Notes under the pieces: model-generated
What the model was told of the DNA's origin: nothing
Seen by the model: only the letters and a program-made list of their open reading frames with translations
Database searches by the model: none
Made by a program: the position numbers and the translations under genes
DNA from: Acanthamoeba lenticulata
Taxonomy: Eukaryota > Discosea > Longamoebia > Acanthamoebidae
Length of the DNA stretch: 64,000 nt
Assembly: GCA_002179805.1 (NCBI GenBank)
Contig: NAVB01000063.1
Coordinates: 1 to 64,000, forward strand
Direction of reading: 5' to 3'
Part shown: positions 45,489 to 55,401 of the stretch, in pieces
Position numbering within the stretch: position 1 is the stretch's first letter
Layout of the letters: every line of letters begins with the position of its first letter

Positions 45489-45608
45489 GCCGTTCAAATA
45501 GATATTTTGTTTTTCTTTACCGTTATTTCCATGGCGCCTTTTCATAGCCATTTCCGAGCTGGTCCATTTCTGTTCCAATTGAATTCAATCAGCACAGTGG
45601 GCCAAAGC

Positions 45609-46157
45609 ATGTCGGGTGAAGATGATGAGCGAACGGCGATGGAGGTAGATGACGCGCCGAACATGCGCCGACGACCCGACGATGATGATGCTGACGACGA
45701 CGGAGACAGGCAGGCGAACAGCGATGACGACATGGATGGAGACGAGCGCACTGGAGAAAAGGGTGAGGGGAAAAAGAAGAGGAAGGAGCCTAATCCACAT
45801 GAAGGAAAGCTTAAATTCAGGAACTACGTTCCTCGAGACCCCCTTCTGCGTGAATTGAGGATTGAACCCGCGCCTCTTCCATCAATGGTGGGCGAGATCA
45901 ACCGAAAGCTGATCATTATGGAGAGTCGAAAGGGGGAGGATCTGCTGGCCCTAGCACCGAAGAAGCCCAATTGGGATCTGAAGCGTGATATCGAGAAGAA
46001 GCTGGACGCGCTTGAGAAGCGTACTCAACGCGCCATCGTGCTCCTCCTCAAGCAGAAGGTTGCCGGCGGGGATGCCGCCATTGAAGGAGCCGTCGAGCAC
46101 AAGACCATCCAAGCCAAGCAAGAGCTTGCCGGCGAGGGGCTTAGCCACATCGATTAA
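45609..46157 (+). CDS. CCDC12: CCDC12/Cwf18 pre-mRNA splicing factor
   Basis: An uninterrupted frame from ATG 45609 (MSGEDDER) to TAA at 46155-46157 gives about 182 residues. After an acidic N-terminus and a basic KKKRKEPNP cluster comes LKFRNYVPRDPLLREL. Later LAPKKPNWDLKRDIEKKLDA and LEKRTQRAIVLLLKQK follow. These are the three conserved blocks of the cwf18/CCDC12 family, a component of the active spliceosome (Prp19-associated complex). It is one of the few intronless genes here. Its start lies about 120 bp from the divergent RlaP-like gene start, implying a shared promoter. Confidence 0.92.
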   Translation: MSGEDDERTAMEVDDAPNMRRRPDDDDADDDGDRQANSDDDMDGDERTGEKGEGKKKRKEPNPHEGKLKFRNYVPRDPLLRELRIEPAPLPSMVGEINRKLIIMESRKGEDLLALAPKKPNWDLKRDIEKKLDALEKRTQRAIVLLLKQKVAGGDAAIEGAVEHKTIQAKQELAGEGLSHID

Positions 46158-46434
46158 TTTGTGCGTCCTTTATCCTGTTATTTATTACAACTGCTTTGCG
46201 CATCGAAACGGCCGCTGTCTTTGTTTTGGGGGGTCTCTACACTCTTTGTTTCTTGTTGCTGGCGATCGATCCGTGGTCTGGGCAACCCTCGAGCGTAGCA
46301 GGCTTCCCCTGCTGGCGACGTGGGACGTAGGCACCAACCCACAACGAGTGAGCAAAAAGGCGGGAGGAAGCCCAGACGCGTTTGCAAGACCAGACCAGTC
46401 GTATAAATAAGTCTTTACTCTTCCACCCTTGGCC

Positions 46435-48657
46435 TCAAACCAAGCCGTTTGCGCCGTGAGGTCGCTGGCCTTGGGGCGGAAAGAGGGCGGACCAACACCA
46501 TCGCGGGATCAGCGTTTGCTCACGTCGCATACGCTCACCCTCTTCTCCTTGTGTCATCAGCGCTGACGTGTCATAGTCAACTTCTTCCTCTTCTTCGTCA
46601 TCCACTTCACCGACGTCATCTGCGCCGTCATCGTCTTCTGCTTCTTCTTGGCTCGCCTCACCGCCCGAGGCGTCGAGGCGGCGGAGGATGAGCGGGAGGG
46701 GCTGGCCGGGCAGGTGACGCTGGTACTGTCGACGAGCCCGGGCGAGGCAGTGGCGCACCTCGTCGTCGGTGCCGACGCACTCGAGCGGCTTCATGCGGCC
46801 GTCGCGCCCGACCAGCTCTTCGAACAGGCCCGCCAGCGACTCGCGTTCCTGCGGCGCGCCGAGCGCCGTGTGAGCACGAGCAAGAGGTGGGCAGCTCGCG
46901 AGCCCACAGCAGCAGCAGTGCGTACGAGGAGATTGTCGCCGAACACGGCCCACACGTCGCGCGGCGGAAGGAAGGCCGAGAGGAGCACGAACACGAAGCA
47001 GCACTTGGGGCAGTTGGCGCACCACCGCGAGCCCTCGCGCTCTAGATTTGCACCAACATCACCATCAATCTCAAGGTCAAGGACAAGGTTGAGGTGCGCG
47101 GTACCCAGCGGGAAGTTGCAGCTGATGAAGAGGTGGAGGTAGTTGCGGCGCGAGTTGGAACCCGCGCGCAGGAAGCGCCGCATGATATCGACCTCCCACA
47201 GGGGCTGCAGCGCGGAGAAGTAGTAGACGTCATCCGTGATAAATTCACGGATGAACTCGTTGCATGCGCGCTCGAACGCCAGGCTCTTGTCGTACTGGTG
47301 ATTGATCTCCATCCCTGCAAGGTCGCGGTGATATTGATCAACATGGTGGTGATGACAAGGACGAAGATAAAGCGAATGAAAAAGTCGAGGGCAGGGGTGG
47401 GCACCGAGATAAGTGGTGTTGCCGTAGTTGGCACTCTTTTCGTTGCCAACGGCGATAAAGTCGAGGTCGTTGAGCAGCGCCACCAGTACCGACGAAAAGG
47501 CCACCATGGCTTGGTTGGCGCGCCCCAAAGCCATAGCACGTGGTCGCGTCAGCCAGCGGGTGAGATGGGCGAGATAAACCGTAAGGGGAGGCGCGCACCG
47601 GCCCAGGGCGGACACTGCGGGACGATGTGGGCGCGCCAGTCGCTGTTCCACAGCTTGTCGCTGAATTCGAGCTCGCGCAGGCCCTCTAGCTTGGCACAGG
47701 GCACCGGCGCTGTCCGCGACGGAGCTCTTCGAGGTTTCGCCTGTGCGGCTCCAGGTTCTGTGTGTGCGGGCTCGGTCGAGGCGCGGACGATGGCCGCCAG
47801 CCGCCAGTTGCGGTCATACTCACCGTAGCGCTCGGCCAGGTAGAACCACATGAGCGGCGTGCCTGGCGTAGAACGCACACATGTGTGAGTGAGGGTCTTG
47901 GCGCGGGGAGGGTTGGTGTTCGCTACCGGTCTGCTTGAGAATCTCAAAGGCCAGGAGCGAGTCTTTACCGCCGCCCAGCGGCACCAGCACACCCTTGGGC
48001 TTGACGGTTTCCCACCACTCGTCCGCTGGAGCTTGTGCGTTGGACTGAGCCTCGTCAGCGTCGATCTCGTTGTCGGTCTCCGTATCATCGCCCTCCCAAA
48101 CGAGCTCAACACCACCGCGAAAGTCGAGCTTGTTGACGAACCAGAATTCGCCGAGGGCGCGCAGGAAGATGTGTTCGTGCCAAAAGGCCAGCTCGCGAGG
48201 GCTCATGCGTGGCCCGGCCCGGACTACGATGCGCGGGCAGAAGAAGCGCATGTAGAACCAGGCTGCATAGACCATGCCGATGGCGCGCACAGCCCTATTC
48301 ATGCGCTGCAGCCGGTTCTTGATTGCCTGCACTTGTTCGTGCAAGAAAAGGCTCGGTTTTGTAAACTTATTGGAGGATCGTTGAGCGTGGGGAGCCTACC
48401 TTGCTGCGAGCAAGAGCATCGCTGGGGAGGGAGGCCAGTTCGGACACAAGATGGCGATATCGGCTCAAGTTGATTTTTAATTCAGGGGCCATGCGAACAG
48501 CATCGCAGAAGCTGTATCGAAACACCAGAACATCGCGTTCATGCAGAATCTCATACCCATCGTAGGACAAGAATTCTACGTTACGCTCTTCGTCGAACAT
48601 CGACCAACCCTCAGGTTCCTCTTCATCCGCCACCGCAACGTGTTGTTCAGCATCCAT
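46435..48657 (-). CDS. MurL-like protein (bacterial-type epimerase homologue)
   Basis: Minus-strand gene, ATG at 48657 (MDAEQHV), stop at 46435-46437, about eight exons (48657-48400, 48326-47927 and others). Conserved blocks in order: FWHEHIFLRALGEFWFVNKL, VLVPLGGGKDSLLAFEIL (a PP-loop-like motif), ANQAMVAFSSVLVALL, DLDFIAVGNEKSANYGNT, EINHQYDKSLAFE, YYFSALQPLWEVDIMRRF, CANCPKCCFVF with FLPPRDVWAVFGDNLL, and KPLECVGTDDEV. This set is the signature of bacterial MurL, which epimerises the terminal L-Glu of UDP-MurNAc-L-Ala-L-Glu in peptidoglycan synthesis. Amoebae have no peptidoglycan, so the substrate here is unknown. Multiple introns show it is a resident nuclear gene. The acidic tail is extra. 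Origin by transfer is inferred, not shown. Confidence 0.7.
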
Positions 48658-48915
48658 GCTCGCGGTTCTGCGTTCCGGATTCTCGACTTTCTGCCACGGT
48701 CGGCTTCGACCCGCCGACCCTGCAGTAGGCCAGGAAAAGCACAGCGGGACCGAATCGCGACAAGGGCAGTTGCCTGCGGGTCGCCAACGTTCGCGGTCCT
48801 CAGAAAACCGAAGCCAGAGCGCCGGCAGAGACTTTTCTAGACAGCACAGCGCGAGAGCCTAAACCTTCTGTTCTGCAGCAGCGCCACACTACACAACAAG
48901 AGCTATAACAACAAG

Positions 48916-49448
48916 ATGAGCGACAGGCCCAAGAGGAACAGCAAGACCCCGTCAAGGTTCAACGCGGAGGCGGCCGCGGAGAAGGCTGAGAAGGCGGATA
49001 AGAAGAAGAAGGTCCCCGTGAAGAAGACAAAGGCCACCAAAAAGAAGACTAGCAAGAAGACGAAGGACCCCAACGCCCCCAAGCGAGCCAAGAGCGCCTA
49101 CATTATCTTCGCCACCGAGGAGAGGCCCAAGGCCAAGGCCGTACGTGCCCTGCCCCTTCGACGATTAGTGTTCGGCCAACGGCTATGTGACCGTTAGAGA
49201 AAGCCGCCATAACGGCTAGTTGCTAACTCGCGAGTTGCTCTCTTCAGGAGAACCCTGACATGGGCTTTGGCGAGCTTACTAAGAACATCTCCAGCAAATG
49301 GAACGCCATGTCGGATGAGGAGAAGGCGCCTTACAACGCCAAGGCCCAGAAGGATAAGGAACGGTACGAGGTCGAAATGAAGAAGTACAAGGGCAAGGAC
49401 GAGGATGCGGAGGAGGATGACGATGAAGAGGAGGATGGTGATGAGTAA
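48916..49448 (+). CDS. HMG-box chromatin protein
   Basis: Two exons, 48916-49140 and 49248-49448, joined at a GTACGT donor and a TTCAG acceptor, encode about 141 residues. A Lys/Ala-rich N-terminus leads to one HMG box: KDPNAPKRAKSAYIIFA, then MGFGELTKNISSKWNAMSDEE and APYNAKAQKDKERYEVEM. The tail is acidic (EDAEEDDDEEE). Architecture resembles NHP6/HMGB-type proteins that bend DNA and loosen nucleosomes. It is a single-box protein with an acidic tail, as in plant HMGB. It faces the MurL-like gene across about 260 bp. Confidence 0.95.
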
Positions 49449-49738
49449 GCCGTCGTCAGTCCAAATCGTGAATGAGCGGACAACAGCTTGCCGAAGAGCC
49501 AGATCGCTGGCTCGCTGATTTTTCCTCTTGTACAAAAGCGGAGCGTGGCCGTTGCTCAATCCAAAAGAAAGAAAGTATAAAATATAAACGACACATTTAC
49601 TTGATTTAAAAACTATTCATTCGATCTTGTCTTGATCACAGCGGAAAGTACAAAATGATGGTGTTACACGTTTGTGTTTTGATGCGTACAAAAAAAGAGG
49701 ATAGTACAAAAGAAAGGGATGGAGGAAAGAGAGAGAGA

Positions 49739-50938
49739 TTAGGCCTGCACCTCGGCGGCAACAGGGGTCTCAACCTGTTGGGGGTGCGCCTCATCCCACT
49801 CCCTCTTGGCGTTCTCGAAGGCCTGTCGCTTCTCGTCGAACGCCTTCCGTTCCTCTTCGAAGGTCTTCTTCTCATCCTCGAACTTGGCCTTGGCGTCGGC
49901 AAGGGCGGCCTTGTCGGCAGCGAACTTGGCGCGCTCCTCCTCGAGCTCGGCCTTGAGCTCTTCGATGGTCTTGGCGGGCACGGGGGCAGGAGCCTCGACA
50001 ACCTTCTGGGCGGCCGGCTGCTCTTCCTTCTCGGCCGCCGGTTCAGTCGTCTCGTCCTTCTTCTCAGGGGCAGCGGCGGTCTCAGCCTTCCTCGCCTCGA
50101 GGGCAGCACGTCGCCTCTGGTCTCGCGAGGCATCGGCGGCAGGGCCGCTGGCCGCTCCCCAGCGCTCACCCACCGACTTGAGGGCGCCAACAGAGGCCAG
50201 TTGGGCCAACGACTCACGCGGGGCCTTGAAATCGCCAGCAGGCTTGGCGGGGGACGTAGAAGGAGAGGTGGAAGATGTTGTGACTGGGGCGGGCGAGGAA
50301 GGAGCCGAAGAGACTTCAGCAGCCTTGGGCTCCGAGAGAGTGAGGGACGACACCTTGACGTCATCGATGTCTGTGTTCGCCCTCGGGCGGGGCATGCGGA
50401 AGGACTTGGTCTGGCGCGAGTCCCATTCGGTGGCAGATGCCTTCATGAAATTGGCGCCTGGCGCACCATAAACGACTGCCTGAGGCGCCCACTTGGACTT
50501 GGCGTCCTCCGAACCGAAGCCCGAATGGTAGTTGCCTGCATCATCAGAAATCGCATTAGCAAAGCGCCAGTTCGATGTCGACAAGAAACAAGGCCGGTAA
50601 CGCGACAACGGTGCAGATGAACGGAGGAGCTCACATACCCTTCTCCTTGAAGAGCTGCTTGAAGTGGGGCTGGAAGAAGTCGAAATCATGGCACAGAGGA
50701 AGAAAGAGTTAATTCGCGAAGATCTACCTTTGAAGAACAGAGGGAGCTTCAAGCGTACCTTGCAGAAATAGCGCCCACCCATGGCGGCGAAGTTCCCCAG
50801 CTTGAGGACGCACTGGCAGTGCTCGCACTTAAAGCAGGCCTTGTGCATGCTCTTGCCGTCGGCGTCCATGCGCTCCATGGCGTAGACGGTCTTGCCGCAG
50901 AAGTGGCACTGCGAGTTCTTAGCCGCAACGAAGCTCAT
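49739..50938 (-). CDS. Single LIM-domain protein with C-terminal coiled coil
   Basis: Minus-strand gene, ATG at 50938, stop TAG/TAA region at 49739-49741, three or four exons. The N-terminus is one LIM zinc finger: CHFCGKTVYAMERM, HKACFKCEHCQCVL, then GRYFCK joined to PHFKQLFKEKG in a short separate exon. The pattern CxxC...HxxC CxxC...C is complete across exons. A middle region (NYHSGFGSEDAKSKW and Ser/Pro/Thr-rich sequence) leads to a long heptad-like coiled coil (KTIEELKAELEEERAKF and EEERKAFDEKRQAF) near 49970-49780. Proteins of this type in Dictyostelium and Acanthamoeba (LimD/LimE-like) bind the actin cortex; cytoskeletal scaffolding is inferred. Confidence 0.88.
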   Translation of the reverse strand: MSFVAAKNSQCHFCGKTVYAMERMDADGKSMHKACFKCEHCQCVLKLGNFAAMGGRYFCKVRLKLPLFFKGRSSRINSFFLCAMISTSSSPTSSSSSRRRVCELLRSSAPLSRYRPCFLSTSNWRFANAISDDAGNYHSGFGSEDAKSKWAPQAVVYGAPGANFMKASATEWDSRQTKSFRMPRPRANTDIDDVKVSSLTLSEPKAAEVSSAPSSPAPVTTSSTSPSTSPAKPAGDFKAPRESLAQLASVGALKSVGERWGAASGPAADASRDQRRRAALEARKAETAAAPEKKDETTEPAAEKEEQPAAQKVVEAPAPVPAKTIEELKAELEEERAKFAADKAALADAKAKFEDEKKTFEEERKAFDEKRQAFENAKREWDEAHPQQVETPVAAEVQA

Positions 50939-51305
50939 CTTGTTGTGTGTGGTTTGAGGTTGTGTGGTCGCGTGAAGGTCAGCAGGCGGAGCGGTAACAA
51001 TGCGCTAGACGGGTCGACGGCAACGGAAGAGGGGTGCTCGAGGCCGTGGAGCGGAGGAACGAGGAGTTTGAGCCGCCTAACAACCAACCTGCAGCCAACC
51101 TGCCTCTGTGGGACGCCCAGGACACTGGTCGACCAGCACAACGAAATTAAAACATTCGGTGCCTCTGCCCATTGGCCTTCAAGCACCAATCCCACTTGCT
51201 TGAATGCGCAGCAGTACACGGGCTCGATACCCAGCCGATTCTGTTATTCAAAACACAAAAAAACAATTGCAATTTTTTAAAAAAAAAATTGAAGAAAGAA
51301 AACAA
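50939..51305. other. Divergent promoter region
   Basis: This separates the LIM gene (minus) from the unknown gene at 51306 (plus). An A-rich tract at about 51255-51300 immediately precedes the plus-strand ATG. No RNA gene or domain-bearing frame was seen. Confidence 0.4.
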
Positions 51306-53368
51306 ATGCCAATGTATCGCAAGAAACGATCAAATCGTGACACGACGTTTGAGCCTTCCTCGTCTGATTCGGCCTCTGAGTACTCGCCTCCTCCACGGCC
51401 GCGAAAGAGGGCACGACCTGCCCGAAAGGCTGCTGCATCAACCCAAAAAAAGCGAACAAACCGATCCACGACTCCTGATGAGCCCTCTCGCACAACGTAC
51501 GAGCGCACTCCCAGCCGCAGCACCGGTGCCGCACCCACAACTCCGACGCGGCTCACGACCCCAAGGCCACTGCCCACTCAGCGACAGTTCACGCCGTCAA
51601 CTGTAAGCTTGCTGTTGAGCGCTCTTGTCGACCACGACTGTACTCTTCCTCCTTCGCCTCCTTCCTTTCATGCCCTACCATGACCATCTTCACACAGATT
51701 TCCTTTGGCAAACCGTGTTCTCTGGCCAGCTTGGCCGCAAGCGTGCCCCAACTGCGTACGCAGATCCTCCCCACCTGACGGCAACACGCTCGGCCTCTGC
51801 GCTCACCCTTTACTTTGTAGCGAGGTGTATGAAGGCGTACGAAACATGGTGGTCGCGGGCACCGACCACCGCTACACGCAAGCCATCTGCGCCGATCTGA
51901 TCAGAGCCCACAAGCTCTTCCCCGCCCATGTCCAGCCGCCCTTGTGGCCCGCACTACACGACCCGGTGTCCAAGGAGGACGTACAGCGCTACTGCGAGCT
52001 CTACACCGTCGTCCACGACATGCTCTCCTTCGAATCGGACGTGCGTTCTGCGATCGTACGTCTCTGTCCACGCCTGCATGAAATAGGACTCACTCCCCCA
52101 AGTGCGGTTCCAGAATTGGGAACAGCTGGCCATCGACCAGCTCACCTTCATCACCGTTACACAACGTATTCTGCGCGACGACCTTCGCGAGTGTATCGCC
52201 ACCGACCGCATGCACGGTACGAGCTCCTCTCTTCTCTTGCCTGAAATGCACACGAGGATGGAGCGTTCTGACGTGGAGGCGGTTTGGCAGAGAGCCTCTT
52301 TTATCGGCTGCTGGAGGGCCCGTCCGACACGGGAGTGCGACTGCGAGATAAGCTGTTGAACGTCGCCTTTCAGCTGATCAAGCAAGAGGTCGATGTCACG
52401 ACGCGCGCCCGAGCCGAAGCGGAGGCAAGACGAACCCGAGAAGCCAGTGCCGGAAGCCAAGAGAACGAGAGCAAAAGCGAAAAAAAAGAAGAGGGGCAAG
52501 TGCTCAACAAGCCGTTCAAGCTGGCCGAGCTTATGATCGACGTCGCCTTCTCCCTCATCAAGCTGGTACGTGATGACGGTCCATGGGTGAAAGCGCACAC
52601 GAGAGCTCATTTATGTCCATGTCTGCGCGCAGCTGGGGAAGGTCTACTTTGGAGCAGGCGAGACCCCAGACGTGCGTTCGTGGGACTATCTTGGCGATCT
52701 GGTCCAGCGCGTGCAAGAGCTGCCCCACCCAGCCAAGCTCGACTTCTTTGATGTACGCCGTCGTCGAACCACCTTTCGTTTTTCGTTCTTTTGTCGCTTT
52801 CGTTTTGTTTTGACTCTGTTGAAATCCACAGACGGTGCGATGGCGACGGCTGCGGAAGGAGCTGGCGGCGCGCATGCTGGAGGACACGTTCAGTGTGATC
52901 AAGGTGCACACCCAGGACACCAAGCTCAGGCTGGAGCCCCTCAGCCCGGCCAAGATCGTGCGCTACCACTTGCGCCTCGTGCCGCAACTCAAGGGCACCA
53001 AGCGCGGCAAGCGTCGTTCATCGTCGTCGTCATCATCATCGGGACTCAAGGAGGCCGACGAGCTGGAGATCGAGGAGCTGTTCCTGACTCTGCTGGACCA
53101 CCTCGTGATAGCCCACTTTGGGGACAAGACGCCCGACTTGCTCTCGAGCGCGCGCCGAGTCGGGCTGGCCGACGAGCTCGAGCGCTTCGTGGATGAAGCG
53201 CGCCAGCGAAATGAGTATCTCATCCAGCTGTCGCCCGTGATGCGCTTTCACGTCTTCTCCCTCCTCCACTTTCGTGAACAGCTTCAAGCCGCCTTGGCGC
53301 GGGATGATGAAGTTGGTCAGGCTGAAAAAGAAGATGAAGAGGAAGAAGAAGAAGAAGGAGAGGAGTGA
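51306..53368 (+). CDS. Unknown protein, helical C-terminus
   Basis: Plus-strand gene, ATG at 51306 (MPMYRKKRSN), stop TGA at 53366-53368, about eight exons. The first exon is basic and Ser/Pro/Thr-rich, with RKRARPARK-like clusters that could be nuclear signals. The rest is predicted mainly helical: EVYEGVRNMVVAGTDHRYTQ, RFQNWEQLAIDQLTFITVTQ, LLNVAFQLIKQEVDV and ELMIDVAFSLIKL. The paired FQLIKQ and FSLIKL segments suggest an internal repeat. The last exon has a polyserine run and an acidic tail (DEEEEEEEGEE). I do not recognise the family. The gene is likely real because the phases of the GTACGT/AG introns fit and codon usage is strongly GC-biased. Confidence 0.6.
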
Positions 53369-53919
53369 TGCCCGTGTGCGGATCAACATCAAGTTTGTTG
53401 TCGCCTTTGGGGCACCCAACATCAACTATACATAGCCCACCATAGAAGTACCCTGGCCACTCCGTGCGTGTAGGCCAGGTGACCACTACGAGCACCTCAA
53501 GGTGTCGTGAGACACGCGTGGCGTTTGGCCTTGAGGTTGTAAAATTTTAGCCAATGGTCGGCAGCAGAGGCTTTGGATGTCTTCCTGCGCAGCATGCGGA
53601 CCTCTTCGGGATTGGTAACCGTGCATGGCGTGATCGCCGCAACATCATCTTATTGGTTGAGGCCCACTTCCGAGAATGGCTCAACGATCCTGATTGGTTC
53701 GAGACACGTCTTGGCACTATGAAAAGGACGCAGAACATCCACTCCCAGAGCTTCCTCAGGCTCAGACAGGTCGACCGGCGATCGTTCAGCATCCATTTTC
53801 TTCATTCCTGCACTGAACCTGAGCATATCCGGGTTTCTTAAAGGCCAGCAAGCCACCAACTTCTAGTTCGTTCTTGGCCAAGACGTACACTGCACAAAAG
53901 ACACACTTGCACAAGAAGG
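53369..53919. other. Intergenic region with an unassigned ORF
   Basis: No recognisable gene. A plus ORF at 53554-53841 (95 residues; includes FREWLNDPDWFETRLGTMKR) starts with ATG, but has no known domain and overlaps equally open minus frames. It may be a genuine small exon or chance. Confidence 0.35.
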
Positions 53920-55360
53920 ATGGAGTCACTGTCTGAGGTTTGTTGTTCATGTTCTTCCTCTTTCCTTGAAGATATCTGATGCACTAGCTTGAGCAGAAGC
54001 GGCCTCGGTTCTGTATGCTGGGTCATGTTGGCACCAGTACGCATCCATCGTTCGCTGGAGGTCGGCCAGCCGCGCCCTTGAAGCGCACGAACTGACGCAT
54101 GCGTGCGTGGAATGTAGCGATCGATTGGAAGGTGAGGGAGTGCACGCTGCCGAGCGGCCGTGAGATCGAGATCGTTGACGCGCCTGGCGACCGGAACTTT
54201 GACAAGAACACCTGCTTTGTACGCACCCTGGTTCAAGCGGCCAGATCCGTTAGGTGGTCGATGGGTCAGCTCATCACGACCGTGTCCAATGGACAGGGAG
54301 CGTCGTTGGCCGATGTGGCGATCCTCGTCGTGTCCGCCGAGAGTGAAGAATTCTCAGCAGGCTTCGGTCAAGACGCCTTGTCCTTGGGCGGTACGTGGCC
54401 ACGTTGCTGTCGACGTGTGGACTTTCTTCTTCTTGCTTGCGTATGTGTGTTGTCTTACATAGGCCACTGCACACACACAACACGACATAGGCACCCGTCA
54501 GCACCTGCAGCTCATCAAATGCCTCAGCATCGCCAAGGTAGTCAACAAGTTGGACGATGACAAGACCGATATACGCTTCCGCGTACCCTTCTTTCTTTTT
54601 CGACAACTCTTCCACGTTTTCCAATTCACGTCGTCCTTTCTGGACCACAGGGGGTCAAGGACGAAGTCTTGCTGTGTGCCAAGCGCGCAGGATTGAAGCC
54701 TGACGGTACGTTGATTCGACGTGGTCGCCTTGGCATGCCCCTTGTCCTCATACCCGCACGCTGCATGCGCGCAGACCTGACGGCGGTGCCCGCATCGGCC
54801 TGGTCCGGCGGGAACGTGGTGTCCAAGATGTCCTGGTTCGAGCGCCCCATCTTGCACAAGGATCCTTTCTCTTTCAGCTTTCTCGACTTACCTTCTTGAA
54901 CGCCACACTTGCGTGCGGGCTCGACGCTGTTCGAGGTCATGGAGCGCATGGCGAGCGACGTCGCGACGGACAAGGTGGCGGCCTCGCGGCTCGTGAACAG
55001 CCCAGCGCGCGTGTCTGTCTTGCGGCTGGTCAACCTGGCTGAGCGTCAGCGAGCCACAAAACAAGGAGTGCGTGGTCGAGGCCCTGGTCCAATCGGGAAG
55101 CGTGCACGAAGGCCAAGTCCTGGAGGCTGTGTTGCCGTTCAAGCTCACCGGCCACATTCGCCGCTTGCACATCTTCGTGCACCAGGATCTCTTCCACGCC
55201 GAACCTGCGCCGAGGGGCCGTGTTGACTTCCGCCTCTGAGCCCGGTAAGGATGCGCCAAAGACACGTGTGGAGTCGTTCACGGTCCGGCTCGAGCACGCC
55301 TTTGTGTTCAAACTGCACTCGGGCTTCACGACCCCGTTCCAGAGACACAACAACATCCTT
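53920..55360 (+). pseudogene. Degenerate eEF1A/HBS1-type GTPase
   Basis: Spliced exons from ATG 53920 give MESLSE, then RPRFCMLGHVGTTIDWKV and IVDAPGDRNFDKN. These are the G1, G2 and G3 regions of eEF1A-family GTPases. The P-loop GKST is missing: GHV is followed by GT and the sequence jumps to the TIDxxW switch. The catalytic His of DAPGH is Asp. Later blocks are LADVAILVVSAES, VVNKLDDDK (G4 NKxD intact), AKRAGLKPDDLTAVPASAW, and a domain-II-like VVEALVQSGSVHEGQVLE. An in-frame TGA at 54897-54899 interrupts the frame, and a one-base frame shift is needed near 55030. Splice sites remain good, so decay may be recent, or a short pseudo-GTPase is still made. It converges on the GBA2 gene. Confidence 0.6.
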
Positions 55361-55401
55361 TACAATTTAAATAATAAATACTTTTGTTGTTGGCGCAACA
55401 A

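Noticed and set aside
48903..49091. Minus-strand hydrophobic ORF opposite the HMG gene
   Set aside because: It is the reverse complement of Lys-rich codons (AAG gives CTT, read as Leu/Phe) and has no independent support.
54020..54120. In-frame TGA between G1 and G2 of the eEF1A-like gene as proof of decay
   Set aside because: A standard intron (GTACGC to TGTAG) removes this stop. Only the later TGA and frame shift count as damage.
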